From: Lampris incognitus
Lineage: Eukaryota; Chordata; Actinopteri; Lampriformes; Lampridae
DNA: 64,000 nucleotides
Assembly: GCF_029633865.1 (NCBI RefSeq)
Contig: NC_079215.1
Coordinates: 50,513,843 to 50,577,842 of the forward strand
Direction of reading: 5' to 3'
A model generated the notes under the pieces. It searched no databases. It was not told the DNA's origin and worked only from the letters and a program-made list of their open reading frames with translations. Positions 1 to 11,507 of this stretch are shown one piece after another. Position numbers and translations under genes: made by a program. Numbering within the stretch: position 1 is the first letter of the stretch; every line of letters starts with the position of its first letter.

Positions 1-43
1 ACACATAGTGGTAGTAAAATTAATCCAACCAAGTTGATGGGCC

Positions 44-995
44 CTGGGGCATCCGGGTGGCGTAGGGGTCTATTCCGTTGCCTACCAACATGGGGATCAC
101 CGGTTCAAATCCCCGTGTTACCTCCATCTTGGTCAGGCCTCCCTACAATCACACAATTGGCCATGTCTGCAGGTGGGGAGCCGAATGTGGGTGTGTGTCC
201 TGGTCGCTGCACTAGCGCCTCCTCTAGTCGGTCGGAGCGCCTGTTTGGAGGGGAGGGGCAACTGGGGAGAATAGCGGGATCCTCTCATGCACTACATCCC
301 CCTGGCGAAACTCCTCACTGTCAGGTGAAAAGAAACGGCTGGCGACTCCACATGTATCGGAGGCAGTGTTGTAGTACTCGAGTCCAGGACTCAGACTCGA
401 GTCCTGATTTTCAGGACTCGTGACTCGACTTGGACTTGATCACTGGTGACTTGGACTCGAGCATTGGCTGCATTCGGACTCGGAAGTTGGACATGAGGAC
501 TCGGACCTTTTAATTGATAAAGACTGTTTTCTTGTTTTTGTTAGTTTTTTTGTTTGGCTATTGTGTCACAAAGTAAATAAACTGCCTTTGAAGTGGTGAC
601 AGCGGTGTCATTTTTGTTCCATGTAGACCTTTTTTATTTGTATGTCAGCTTTTTTACGGTGCCAGAGTGGAGCACTGGAGCCCATCTTGGAACGCGACTC
701 AGACTCAACCTAGATGACTCGGACTCAGGTAATGGGGACTTGACTCGGACCCGACCCGGACTCTTCTATGGGGACTCGGACTCAGACTCGAACACTGGGG
801 ACTCGAGACTCGACTCGGACTCGAGCTTTAGTGACTCAACTACAACACTGATCGGAGGAAGCATGTGGTAGTCTGCAGCCCTCCTTGGATCAGCAGAGGG
901 GGTGGAGCAGTGACTGGGACGGCTCGGAAGAGTGGGGTAATTGGACGGGTACAATTGGGGAGAAAGAGGGGGGAAAATCTCAACAACAAAAAAAG
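44..995 (+). mobile_element. tRNA-derived SINE (family A, copy 1), split by a hAT MITE
   Basis: The head is tRNA-like, with a B-box-like GGTTCAAATCC near 103-113 and the family's characteristic body and AATTGGGGAGAAA tail (about 950-965). It shares this full-length organisation with six further copies in the window. The flanks carry an 11-bp target duplication, GTTGATGGGCC, at 33-43 and 996-1006. The body is interrupted at 364-850 by another element. It lies in the grin2b intron upstream of the terminal exon. Confidence 0.88.
364..850. mobile_element. Non-autonomous hAT-like MITE inserted in the SINE
   Basis: This 487-bp insertion begins CAGTGTTGTAGT and ends ACTACAACACTG, a perfect 12-bp terminal inverted repeat. 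It is flanked by the 8-bp direct repeat ATCGGAGG at 356-363 and 851-858. Removing it and one repeat restores the SINE sequence seen in sister copies. An 8-bp duplication with CAGTG ends is typical of hAT transposons. There is no transposase; the interior is dominated by irregular GACTC/GACTCG subterminal repeats on both sides of an AT-rich core. Confidence 0.88.
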
Positions 996-1006
996 GTTGA
1001 TGGGCC

Positions 1007-3054
1007 TCAAGAATGACTACTATTTGTGAATGCAGCAAAAGGTACTTACCATGGCTAGTGATCTTAAAGCATCCCTAGATGTCACAGACCCCATGAATGT
1101 TGTTCTGCTGCCAGTCACACTACCACTTAAACTGTTTCGGTGTTAAGGATGAAGGCTGCTTCCGCGTATGCAAACAAATACTTAGGGAGTAATGTCATTT
1201 GCATAACGGTACATCCTAAAATAATGGGTTGAGTTTTTCTTGTTGTTTCAAGCAAATGAGCTCCGTTATCAGCCGTGCAAGACAACGGTGCCTATTGTTT
1301 AATTCAATTTGGTGTTGAGACCGAAGGTGCTCTTAATTGAAATGCCATTTGCTTGAACATCGACTCAGAGCAGAGAAGAAAGAAAACATGTGGCCTTGAG
1401 CGTTTCTGCGGCGTGCTCTTTTATTTCTTCCGTCGACTGACAGCATCCCCGACTCTGCTTTTGTAGCATTTTTTTTTTGGGGGGGGGGGGGGGCTTCCAC
1501 CAAAACGGTCACGTTTGTTATTCAAAGCATGACCAGATTTTTATAGGGTGTCGTAATCTCCGTAGCATTCAGATTCCCTATCTATTAGCTTACATGTGCA
1601 CGAGGCTGATTTGAGTTGTCATTTGCATTGCAGCATCCATTTTGACGCCACACACTACTCGAGAGGGGCCCCTATTGTTCGAGAGCGGCTCCGTGGCAAG
1701 AGACCCCCGTACCCCATTACGTAGTTCCATGCCTGGTTTAGCACTCAGGCTTGCGGTGGGACAGAGAGGAAGGGGTTTGAGATGGTGCGATGTGCAAACA
1801 CGCTGCCCACATACAGGAAAAGACGAGCTATGAGGCTAACAGGGACAAATAGGAACTCACAGGGACCGGAAAGGAGATCAGTTAGGAAGGAGGCGGGATA
1901 AATGGATGCGGTGGTGTGCTGGTAACCTCTGCCGTAACACCTTTCCCTGCAGCCTTTCTTCGTAGCTACAGATTGAGAGAGCGAGATAAAGAGAGACAAT
2001 CCCATAGGAGAGGCTGGCGCTCACCGGCGGGGCCCGGCGAGGGAGACGAGACGGAGATAAGAAGCAGAAGCATGACAGGAAGCGAAAATACTCAGCGTTC
2101 ACGTATGCAGCTAGCTGAGAGACAAGGCGAGGCGACTGAGAGGCAGACAGAAACCCTTCCTGACAGGTTGAAACCTTTGAGGAACGTCACCTGCACGCCG
2201 CCGCCTGCCCGAGTCTGCGCCCTTGACCTTTCCGATTCGGCTCGTCGGCCGCTCCAGCGATTCCCTCGGCCCCCATTTTAAACACACATGTTTGATTTCA
2301 CCATCAAAGCCCTCCCTCCTTAGAGTCCCGGTTTAATCGGCCTACGCACACAGACACACACACACACACACACACACGGACATTTTTGAAAATAGACTCG
2401 ACTGCAGATTCGATGTCCAGCGAGTATTTATTATGACGTTTCGTTATAACTTTATAGTTGAGAAAAAGGGAGAGGGTCAGATAAGTTTTTTTAGAAATAG
2501 GAAATCGATGAGAGCTATTGACTTGTCATGAGCTCACTGCTCCCCTATTGTTATTCTCCCCCCACACAGAAGTCGCTTCAGCGCCGGTCCCTGGCCAAAG
2601 TCGCTCACGACCTCAAATCCTGTGACTGTTTAAATGTGTAAATAGTGTGTAAACAAGAGGGTGGCCAGATGAAACATGGTGATGCATTAACCTCTCTCTG
2701 TCTCTCTCTCTGTCTCTGACACGCTCTCTTTTTCTCTCTCTTTGTCCCTGTGTCTGCTGGTCTGTTCATCTCTCTGTCTATGTCTCCGTCTGTCTCGCTC
2801 CCTCACTGTCTTTCTCTTACCTTTAACCCCTTTTCGGTTCCGTGACTCCGTCCCGAACCCTCCTCTCTATGTGACACTTCTGTTGGTGTCTCCGTTTTAC
2901 TGATGACGTTGTTTCTCCCACTCTGTCGTCATCCTCTGTCCTTACCCATGTCTCTACTCTGCTGCTCCTCTCTTCTTTTCAAAACCCGTCTCACCCTCTC
3001 CGTCTCTCTTCCTCCCTCTCTTTCTCCCTGCTCTTCTCCGATCCCCCTCTCTCC
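1007..3054. other. grin2b: grin2b intron sequence without recognised genes
   Basis: I see no exon here. It contains a short poly-T/poly-G run near 1470-1493, a (CA)n tract (about 2347-2377) and a long pyrimidine-rich region (2690-3054) that grades into the splice acceptor. Confidence 0.6.
2347..2377. repeat. (CA)n microsatellite
   Basis: A near-perfect CA dinucleotide run in the grin2b intron. Confidence 0.9.
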
Positions 3055-3056
3055 AG
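3055..3056 (+). other. grin2b: Splice acceptor of the terminal grin2b exon
   Basis: The AG is preceded by a CT-rich tract extending over about 350 bases (2690-3054), and the reading frame downstream matches the GluN2B tail from GIYSCIHG. This sets the exon start better than any ATG; the first in-exon ATG is well inside the conserved region. Confidence 0.85.
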
Positions 3057-5483
3057 GGTATATACAGCTGCATCCACGGGGTGCAGATAGAGGAAAATAA
3101 GTCGACCATAGACTCCCCCTCAGCCACCATGAACATGAACATGAACAACACCCACTCCAACATCCTTCGGCTGCTCCGAACCGCCAAGGACATGACCGCC
3201 ATCCCGGGCGTCAATGGCTCGCCGCACGCTGCCCTGGACTACGGCCACGGAGGTCGCGAGGCAACCATCTACGATATCCAGGAGCACCGGCGCAGCCTGG
3301 CGGGGCACCCGGTAGAGTGCAAAGTGGCGCCGCCTTATCTGCCCGAGGACAACATGTTCAGTGACTACATCAGCGAGGTGGAGAGGACTTTTGGCAACTT
3401 GCCCCTGAAGGACAGCCACCTGTACCAGGACCATTACCTGCACCACCACCCGGCCTCAGCTCTGGGTATGTCCGGCCCCCCGCCTAATAGGCCGCATAGT
3501 TTGGGCAGTGCTAGCTCGTTGGAGGGGGGAGGGTTCGACTGTGACAGCTTAGGGGGAGGGGTAGCACCCATTTTCACCACCCAGCCCCGCGCCTCCATGA
3601 CTCACAGGAACACCAATAAGTTCGACCTGATTGCTGGCCATGCCCAGGCGGGCTCCGGCCAGGGGGGGTTCAAGGGGAACAACGTGTACGGAAGGTTTTC
3701 CTTCAAAGGAGGCGCGTCCAGCACTGGGCTCATCGGGGGTCACGACAGGTTCTGTGGCGGAGGGGGGGGTGGGGGCGGCTCGGGGGGCGATGACGGGAAC
3801 GTCCGCTCGGATGTGTCGGATATCTCCACGCACACCGTCACCTATGGCAACCTGGAGGGCAATGCCAAGCGGCGTAAGCAGTACAGGGACAGCCTGAAAA
3901 AGCGGCCGGCCTCGGCCTCGGCCAAGTGCAGACGGGAGCAGGACGAGGTAGAGCTGGCTGGCTTCAGGAGGAGACCCCACCACCACACCGTCCACCACCA
4001 CTTCCCCCACGGCCCCCATGCTCACCGCTCGGCCTCACCGCCCCTGGAGCGAAAGAGGGGGGCAGGGGGGGGTAACTCTTCACCTTACCTGTCACGCAAA
4101 GACAAAGAGAACCTGAGGGATTTATACGCCGAACAGCTCCGTTCCAAGGAAGGCAAGGCCCCGTGGGAGCAGGAGGGTGGAAGCGGAGGAAGCGGTGTGG
4201 GCGGTGGTAGTGGTGGTGGTATCTGTAAGACCGTAGTGCCCGTGGAAGACTTCTTGAAGGGTAAAAGCAAGAAGTCAGAGGCGAAAGGTTCGGCGTCGGC
4301 AGGGCAGCTGGCTCACACCTGCTGGGAGATGGGTGTTTCCGGGATGGGAGGGGGTGGCATAGCGGGGGGTGACTGGGAATGTCGTAACTGCCGTAACTGC
4401 GTGCCTCACCACGGGGGAGGTGTGGGTGGAGGGGGCAACTGCCCAGCTAGCGGGGGCGGCGGTGGCAGTCGCCCAAGCTCTGCTTCCTGCAAGAGGTGTG
4501 AGTGCTGTAAGAAACAGCCAAGCAACCTTTACAACATCAGCGAGGACAACCATGTGGCATTTAGCGGGGGGAAGGGCAGTGTAGGGGGCAGCCAACTGCA
4601 ATCGCAGGCACCGCGGAGGAAGTTAGGGCCGGGTGGGCGGGTCTTGCGGAGGCAGCACTCCTATGACACATTTGTGGATCTGCAAAGGGAGGGGTCGGGT
4701 CGCATGGCCGGGGCAGGTGGTGGGATGGGGGGACAGCCTCCCCGAAGTGTGAGCTTGAAAGACAAAGACCGCTTTATGGAGGGCCCCAGCCCTTACGCCC
4801 ACATGTTCGAGAGGTACGCAGGTGAGAGGGAGGCGCCCTTCTTTGGTGAGGGTAGCGGAGAGAGGGCAAAAGGAGGCTCCTCGTTTAACTTGTTCCGCGG
4901 GGGTGAAAGTGGGTTGCACCGGCGTTCGGTGGGGGAGAGAGACCTGAGGGACAGGGACAGGGCTTTGGTGGGAGGGGGGAGCTGTGGTGGTGGTGGTGCT
5001 GGAGGTGGTAGCAGAGGGGCCGGGACTTACTCCTTGTCTAAATCTCTCTACCCAGATAAGGTGAACCAGAATCCCTTCATCCCAACCTTCGGCGACGACC
5101 AGTGTCTATTACACGGTGCCAAACCGTACTTCATCAAAAAGCCACAGACGCAGCAGCAACAGCAGCAGCAGCAGCATCATCAACTACTCAACAACAGCCG
5201 AGGAGGAGGAGGAGGAGGAGGGGACTTGCGAGGCTCCATGGGAGCGACTTCCTATTTGCCCGTGTCAGCCACGGCAGGGGTGATGTCCAATGTCGCCCCC
5301 CGGTTCCCCAAAGAGCTTTGTCTGGGTGGGGTAGGAGGTCCTATAGGGAACCACCATGGGGGCAATAAGCTACTCCCGGGTGGCAGGGAGGCGTTGGGCC
5401 TGGGGCAGGGACAGAGACCCTTCAACGGGGCCAGCAATGGACATGTTTATGAAAAGCTCTCCAGCATCGAGTCAGATGTTTGA
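3057..5483 (+). CDS. grin2b: grin2b (NMDA receptor GluN2B subunit), last coding exon, 3' part of gene
   Basis: This is the terminal exon of the GluN2B glutamate-gated channel subunit and encodes most of the intracellular C-terminal tail; the ligand-binding and channel exons lie upstream of the window. A pyrimidine-rich tract ending in AG at 3055-3056 is the acceptor, and translation enters in phase 0 as GIYSCIHGVQIEE and ends at TGA 5481-5483, giving 808 codons. Conserved GluN2B blocks are in order: NNTHSNILRLLRTAK, FSDYISEVERTFGN, RSDVSDISTHTVTYGN, LRRQHSYDTFVDL (CaMKII/Ser1303-type site, about 4640-4680), NPFIPTFGDDQCLLHG, the YEKL endocytic motif (5448-5459) and the C-terminal PDZ ligand ESDV (5469-5480). 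The mammalian counterpart of this exon is clearly shorter (from memory, roughly 630 residues). The surplus here is mostly Gly/Ser-rich inserts, a His-rich stretch and a Gln run encoded by CAG/CAA near 5148-5175. Which teleost co-orthologue (a or b) it is cannot be told from this exon alone. Confidence 0.96.
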   Translation, partial: GIYSCIHGVQIEENKSTIDSPSATMNMNMNNTHSNILRLLRTAKDMTAIPGVNGSPHAALDYGHGGREATIYDIQEHRRSLAGHPVECKVAPPYLPEDNMFSDYISEVERTFGNLPLKDSHLYQDHYLHHHPASALGMSGPPPNRPHSLGSASSLEGGGFDCDSLGGGVAPIFTTQPRASMTHRNTNKFDLIAGHAQAGSGQGGFKGNNVYGRFSFKGGASSTGLIGGHDRFCGGGGGGGGSGGDDGNVRSDVSDISTHTVTYGNLEGNAKRRKQYRDSLKKRPASASAKCRREQDEVELAGFRRRPHHHTVHHHFPHGPHAHRSASPPLERKRGAGGGNSSPYLSRKDKENLRDLYAEQLRSKEGKAPWEQEGGSGGSGVGGGSGGGICKTVVPVEDFLKGKSKKSEAKGSASAGQLAHTCWEMGVSGMGGGGIAGGDWECRNCRNCVPHHGGGVGGGGNCPASGGGGGSRPSSASCKRCECCKKQPSNLYNISEDNHVAFSGGKGSVGGSQLQSQAPRRKLGPGGRVLRRQHSYDTFVDLQREGSGRMAGAGGGMGGQPPRSVSLKDKDRFMEGPSPYAHMFERYAGEREAPFFGEGSGERAKGGSSFNLFRGGESGLHRRSVGERDLRDRDRALVGGGSCGGGGAGGGSRGAGTYSLSKSLYPDKVNQNPFIPTFGDDQCLLHGAKPYFIKKPQTQQQQQQQQHHQLLNNSRGGGGGGGDLRGSMGATSYLPVSATAGVMSNVAPRFPKELCLGGVGGPIGNHHGGNKLLPGGREALGLGQGQRPFNGASNGHVYEKLSSIESDV

Positions 5484-5756
5484 GAAACGAGAGAGAGAGC
5501 GAGGGGGAGAAATGGTGAAAAGAGGAGTTGAGAGAGTGGAAACTAAGACGGAGTGGAGGTGGCTTGCCTCCGTGTGAGAAGATCGAGGAGCCAACACATT
5601 GTGTGTGTTGGTCTCTCAAAGGGGAAGAATTTGGATGGCGGACTCGGGCTGCTGTGGACTCGGCGGCGCTGAGGTCCAACAGTAGACAAGTAGTTAACAG
5701 GAAGAGAAGGGACTGTGCTGCTGCTTTCTCCGAGACCCCTGAGGAAGATAGTAAGG

Positions 5757-5782
5757 GAGGGAGGGAGGGAGGGAGGGAGGGG
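5757..5782. repeat. (GGGA)n simple repeat
   Basis: About six GGGA units in the inferred grin2b 3'UTR, with G-quadruplex potential on the transcript strand. Confidence 0.85.
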
Positions 5783-6975
5783 ACGAACGTTAAAAAAAAG
5801 AAAGAAAAAAAGTCTCTCGCTCTCTTTTGCACCTTCATTTTTTTCTTTCCCTTCCTCCAGCGGCTCCTTACACCAAAACAAACGTTTTGCTTCGCAACGG
5901 AAATACAATCACGGAGGAGAAATCGGACACTTTTGTTGAAGTAACAGGGTAAACTAATAATAATCGTATTGATGATGTTAATACTATTATTGAATATTAT
6001 TCCAATGTTTATGATGATTGGTTTTTTGGTTGTTTTTAAATTTGGTTTATTTGAATAGTTCATGTTGTTCTATATTTGTACCAACGTTAATTCTTTGCTA
6101 TCTAACCAACGTTACAGGAGACCGCAAGGGATCAGTTGGCTCAGCCGAGACTCCGATACGGGTCTTTCTAGGTTCCTGTATATTGGACTCTATTCTTTCT
6201 TATAATTAATTACTCCTCCACCTTTGAATTATTATTTTTTTTCTTTTTCTTAATCTGGAGTGCTGTGAAGTGTATGTGAAAGGCATGACTAACTGAGTAC
6301 ATGTTATGTACTTATAACTGCAAAGGAGGTCCTTTAAACACGGCTTAAGAAGCAGCGTCATCATACTGATTTGCCATTTTCCTGGTTTTCCCGCCCGGCG
6401 GGTGTGGAGTAGATCTCACGTTCTGAGCTGGATGTGCCTTAACTGGATTCACACCGATTCTCCACACACACTTCTGTTAGTAGACACATCCATCTGCCGG
6501 TGATTCAGTCAGCTAGCCCCGGTATTTTCTTTCTTTCTTTCATTAAGAGGTATCAGATGGAAGGATGTGACGCCCCCCCCCCCTGAAAAAGTCTGAATAT
6601 GAGGGCCATATGCAACACCGAGCACCTCAGCTTAGCAGACCTGCAGATACGTCTCGTGACTAAAGCGACTGTAGGGTCCGGTTAACGCAGTAAGCAACCA
6701 GAGAGCGAGTAGTGGAAGGGTTAAAGCCCCAACAACCCTGATGGATAGCAGTTATTATCATATCCCGAGAATGGTGACGTACGATAGAAAAGTGTCAGGC
6801 TAAGAAATGAGAGCTCAGAAAAAGTGGTAGAGCATTTTCTTCCCCACCGTTGATACCACATCTCGCGCCAAGTTATGTAAAGACAATTTAAGTAGAGTTG
6901 GTTTTATCATTCCTAAAAATAAAAATCCAAAAAATCCAAATCAAAGATGAGACCTTGTGACTGACCGGCTCAAAA

Positions 6976-7206
6976 TATATCTATCCGTCCGTTATCCAAA
7001 CCGCTTATCCTGCTCTCAGGGTGGCGGGGATCCTGGGGCCTATCCCAGCAGCCATTGGGCGGCAGGCGGGGAGACACTCTGGACAGACCATCACAGGGCC
7101 CACACACACATTCACACCTAGGGACAATTTAGTACGACCGATTCACCTGACCTACGTGTCTTTGGACTGTGGGAGGAAACCGGAGGCCCCTGGAGGAAAC
7201 CCGCTC
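6976..7206 (-). mobile_element. SINE family C, 3' fragment
   Basis: It starts with the reverse complement of the ATGGATGG-type tail and continues through ATCCAAACCGCTTATCCTGC and TTTGGACTGTGGGAGGAAAC. This matches, in reverse, the body of the fuller copy at 62965-63364. The tRNA-related head is missing; the copy ends where SINE B1 and its target duplication begin. Confidence 0.78.
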
Positions 7207-7220
7207 AAAATATATGAGGT

Positions 7221-7607
7221 TGGGTCCGCGGTGGTGTAGCGGTCTAAGCATCGGCTTTGTGTCGATGTAGTTGCCCACTGGGGACCGGGGTTCGCGCCCC
7301 GGTCTCGTCAGATCCAACTAAGGCCGGACTCGATGAAGCAGCAATAATTGGCAACGCTGTCTTCGGGCGGGGGGCGGAGTCGGCTTGTGTTCTTCACATG
7401 AATGCGTCTCTGGGTGTGTCGGAAAGAGCAGCGGTTCGGCCTGGAGTCGCCTTGTCACGAAAGCGGGGAGGCGTCTCCTTCGAGACTGCCGGCCGGAGAG
7501 ATGCAGTTGGCGAACGCATGCAGTACGAGGGTGGTGGGTGTTTGAATTAAAATAGGGATCGATCGGCCACTAAATTGGGAGAAAATCCGACATAAATTTG
7601 TAGAAAG
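7221..7607 (+). mobile_element. tRNA-derived SINE (family B, copy 1)
   Basis: The head has A-box-like GGTGTAGCGG and B-box GGTTCGCGCC. The tail ends in AAATTGGGAGAAAA and a short AT-rich stretch. A 14-bp target duplication, AAAATATATGAGGT, is present at 7207-7220 and 7608-7621, so both boundaries are exact. It inserted beside or into the older SINE C fragment, within the inferred grin2b 3'UTR. Confidence 0.9.
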
Positions 7608-9631
7608 AAAATATATGAGGTCCTCAATTTGTGTCTGCCTGTTCCTCTCAGTTAATTCCAGTGGGCTTGATTCAATTGGCCGTGACAGTTTTTTTTTTGT
7701 ACAGGACACAACGTTAATGGACTCTTGCAGCACGGCCTGTGTTGCGGTGCGGGGATGAACAGCATGACATGTTAATTATTTCATGATTACGGCTCTAAGC
7801 CCCGTCTACTGTAGTAGCGAGTCACATTTGAGAAAGGGAGGAAGTCGACGAGCGTTGAGCGCTGAGATTTTTCCCCCTGTGTAGCATGAATGGCTGGAGC
7901 AAGTTCAACATTTCCCCCAAGACGGCTCTTGTACGTCACGCCAGGCACCCAGCCCAGCGCCACAGCTCGGGTCAGTTTCACGCTGACCCAGCTTTACCAG
8001 ACACCGTGTTCTGTTTATTTCGCCTCTAAAAGGTCAAACGTGCCTACTCTGGAAACATTAGAGAGAACGGAGGAGCAGATGAAAATGGAAGCTGCTAGAC
8101 GGTGTTGTTTTCACCCTGTCTTTGTAAATACCCAACAACAAAAACAAGTTCTGAATCAGTTGCATACAGGCGGTAGGGGTGCACCTTGCCCCATAGACAG
8201 CGTGGCCCACCGCACATCCAGAGATCCCCTGCCTCCATCCGTAGTGCTCACACCAACACAGCTTATCGCTGAATTACGCAGAAACTTCCATCTGCTGGTT
8301 GGAAACCAGGAGTTTCATTCAGGACAAGGAGTTATTTGTGGAAGATCCAACATTAATTCCTCTTTTCCCGCAACAGATTTGAGTTGCACATGCTGAGAGG
8401 TGCACAGGTGGGTTTGATGCGGTGAAAAAACCCCACCTCTCTCTCAAGTCCAAGGTCTTGTCTGGATTGTATGGTGAAGAGGTCATAGAGGTTCCTCTGG
8501 AAGAAACACAATGTGCAGTGTCCCCTAAATGTCCTTTAAAACGAGTGCAGGCATTGACGTAGGTAGAGAGCGTTGGCTTTGCCAGTGAAGGGCTGTGAAT
8601 GATGCTTGTTGGAGTGAAGCTGAAGGTCTTCTGGACCGCTCTGCTCTGGAACGTCACAGCAGAGAGGACCACACCAGTAGGGCCGAACCTCCACCGACTC
8701 GTTTGACTCCTGTGTCCCTGTCATTAAAGGGTGGTGAACAAATACTCCAGACATCCATTCTCAGTCCAATGCAAACATTTGGACCTCGGCTGTTCCTGGA
8801 CGTGGTTTTTAAAGACTGTAAATCATACTGCCACACCAAATTTTAAAATCGAAGCACAATCTGTCTTAATGGGTCTCATTAATTATTTTTTTTTAGTGAA
8901 ACTTCCCAAGCGACTTTCAAAGAGTTTGCCTCTCTCGTTGGCCAAGTCAGTATGTATGATACCAGGAGTCTTTGTAAAAGTGTTTGTAAGGACTTGCATG
9001 TATACTCTGCTTTTTTCATTTCTGTTCATTTATTCAGTTTCAATCTCAACTTTTTTGCCCGAGGGTGGGTTTTGAACAATATTTGGGGAGCGTATCAGTC
9101 CTTATTGAAACTGATCGAGTTTACACTGTGTGCGCGCGTGCGCGTGCGCAAGCCCAGGCACCAAGTTACCGCTCTTAATTTTGGTTGTACTCAAAACAGG
9201 TGAGCCTAATTTTCACAGGTGGGACCAACAAAATCGAATTGCCATTGTTACAAGAACAACAGTTGGGGGGGGGGGCAACAACTTCCGTTTTCTTTGCTGG
9301 TTCGCGTGAACGCCTGTGGTCTTCACCATTACGAGGCAGCAACTTTGCCGCCGTGCTCTTCGCGTGTGCTTTGTTTTCTCGGAGCCCGTCGTCGTCGGTG
9401 CGCCTCCTCCTGTCGGTCGTGGTGGTACGTGCCTGAATACAGACGCTTGATACCTCTGCGCGCGCGCGTGTACTTGGATGGAAGCGAGACAGAGAGCGTC
9501 GGCGTGTGCCATAAGCGTTTACTGTACATGTATATTATAATGCTGTATGTAAATACGACCTTCAGCTCACAGACTTTTGATAACAAAACAAATAAATAAA
9601 TTGTATAAAACGGCAGAGAAGAGGTCTATTT

Positions 9632-9634
<3 letters not shown>

Positions 9635-9694
<60 letters not shown>
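9635..9694. repeat. (AT)n microsatellite
   Basis: About 60 bases of alternating AT, just downstream of an AATAAATAAA motif in the inferred grin2b 3'UTR. Confidence 0.92.
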
Positions 9695-9697
<3 letters not shown>

Positions 9698-10665
9698 TTG
9701 GAGGGTCCCTTACTAAATTGTTTTATAAAGACTGGAGGCGGACCAGCACTTGCGGTGTGTTATCATAAAGACCCGGTTGAGTTGGCTGGTTGTGTTTTTT
9801 TATTTATTGAGTTGTGTTTTTATTTGTTTTTGGGTTTGGTCAGAACTAGCTAGGATACTTGTTCGGCCGAGGAGGGAAAGAAAACGACTATAAATACAAA
9901 TTCTAATAGGGGGGAAAAAACCACTTGGTACACACGAAGCACAATCTACTGCGTTTTTACAAGGTAACCGTTTACTTCTGAGGACGACCTCCTATTTTAT
10001 GCGTTTCCAAAAAATAAAAACCAAAAAAAAAAATACACAATACGACTCCATCGGAAAGCTGTACAGATTGTGAAAAATGTACATATGACAAAAATCTAGT
10101 TCACCATTGCATTTTTTGTATGGAAAGAAGTGACACGTGTGAAGAGAGTGATTCATATTTGATTGGATATTTAGTAATATTGAAGGTGAGGGTTATTAAA
10201 CACAGTCAATGTGGAAAAATAAGTGCTGAGAAATAATTATTCTTCTGTCTCTTTGTAATAAACAAAGTGTTGGGTATTAATAAAAAAGGAGAAATCTCAG
10301 AGTTTTCTTGTTATTTTTTTTTATCCTCCAATGATTTGACCTTTTTTCCCTTTTTTTGTCCTACTTGCAGGATTTTGTGCCCCTTGTTTGTTTGCTGAAC
10401 GTGTCTGTATCTAACATGCAGATGTACTGACGTGGTGCTGTTGGGACTTATGGCGTCGTCAGTACACGCAGACGTTCCGTGGCTTTGCTCGGCTCGGTCC
10501 ACTGTCCAGATGTCTGTGGTTCTGTCAGCCACTTTTTTATCCACCCAGCCAGGCTCTGTCCTCACTCTGTCCTCCAACCAAATGGACTTTGGCTGAAGAT
10601 GGAGGACATTCCGGGTGTCAGGGAGGGGTTTCTGTGGAACCCGGGAAAGGTGGGAGAATGAAAGA

Positions 10666-10667
<2 letters not shown>

Positions 10668-10704
<37 letters not shown>
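10668..10704. repeat. (TG)n microsatellite
   Basis: About 37 bases of TG repeat. Confidence 0.92.
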
Positions 10705-10706
<2 letters not shown>

Positions 10707-11435
10707 TCATAGAGAGAGACAGAGAGAGAAGGGGGGGGGGAGTGAAAGGAGGAGTGGATGGAAAATGAGCAGAGATGAAAGCCACCAAACCTCGCTCCTC
10801 CCTCCTCGCTTTCCTTTGAGGGCTTTGTCGAGCAACAGGAGTTATTTAAAGAAACCGAGCGCCACAGATAGAGAGCGCTGTGTCAGATCTGGTGTGAGAA
10901 TACAACTTTGCCACCATCCCGGACGACCTCTCAGGCGCGCGGATGCGGCTCGTGTGCTGCAAGCGACGCTTGCAAAGTACGGGAGGACGGGGCGCGGTGC
11001 AGCGTATTACCTCATACTGTGCACCGTCTAATCTTTTAATCACTTTTCCCACTATCTCATGTGTCTTAAAACCCTCATGTCAGCCTTTCTATCGCCCCCC
11101 ACCCAGTCCCCCCCTGTCTCTCTCTCTCTCGTCCCCCGACCCTCTCCTCTGCGTACTTCTTAACTCCCCACACCGACCCCAGCCGTCTCTGGATGCATTG
11201 TATCACATTTAACTATTTCTTGGCTATTAACCGTTACCTAGCAACTGGCTCTTTTTCAGAGATAAGGGTGGTGGTGGTGAACGGGGTGGTTGGAGGGAGA
11301 GAGAGAGAGTCAGACAGATTTATACAGTATACTCACATCCTCCGTTAACTGGATCAGATGCAACAATGCATCGACATACAGCGTCAAAATGGAATGTACA
11401 GCGTGAGCTTAACGCCCACATGCTGGTGTAGAGGC

Positions 11436-11437
<2 letters not shown>

Positions 11438-11502
<65 letters not shown>
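11438..11502. repeat. (GA)n microsatellite
   Basis: About 65 bases of GA repeat, the longest purine/pyrimidine strand-asymmetric tract in the window. Confidence 0.92.

Positions 11503-11507
<5 letters not shown>

Larger units (their letters stand above)
5484..10290 (+). other. grin2b: grin2b 3'UTR (inferred) with candidate poly(A) signals
   Basis: No coding exon is recognisable from the grin2b stop to about 12.8 kb. A-rich stretches with AATAAA occur at 9591-9596, 10257-10262 and 10279-10284, and are candidate cleavage signals. GRIN2B transcripts in mammals have very long 3'UTRs, so a UTR of 4 kb or more is plausible. The segment contains a (GGGA)n run at 5757-5782, a SINE C fragment and SINE B1 (6976-7607), and an (AT)n tract at 9635-9694. 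The end point is inferred, not shown. Confidence 0.5.

Noticed and set aside
3549-4025. Minus-strand and alternative-frame open frames inside the grin2b exon
   Set aside because: GC-rich Gly codons leave other frames open by composition; the GluN2B frame explains the region.
5422-6063. Long minus-strand open frame (213 codons)
   Set aside because: It is antisense to the end of grin2b and its 3'UTR, low complexity (Pro/Ser/Phe from GGGA and A-rich tracts), with no family signal.
7455-8396. Open frames between 7.4 and 8.4 kb as genes
   Set aside because: They overlap SINE B1 or AT-rich 3'UTR, with no splice or family support.
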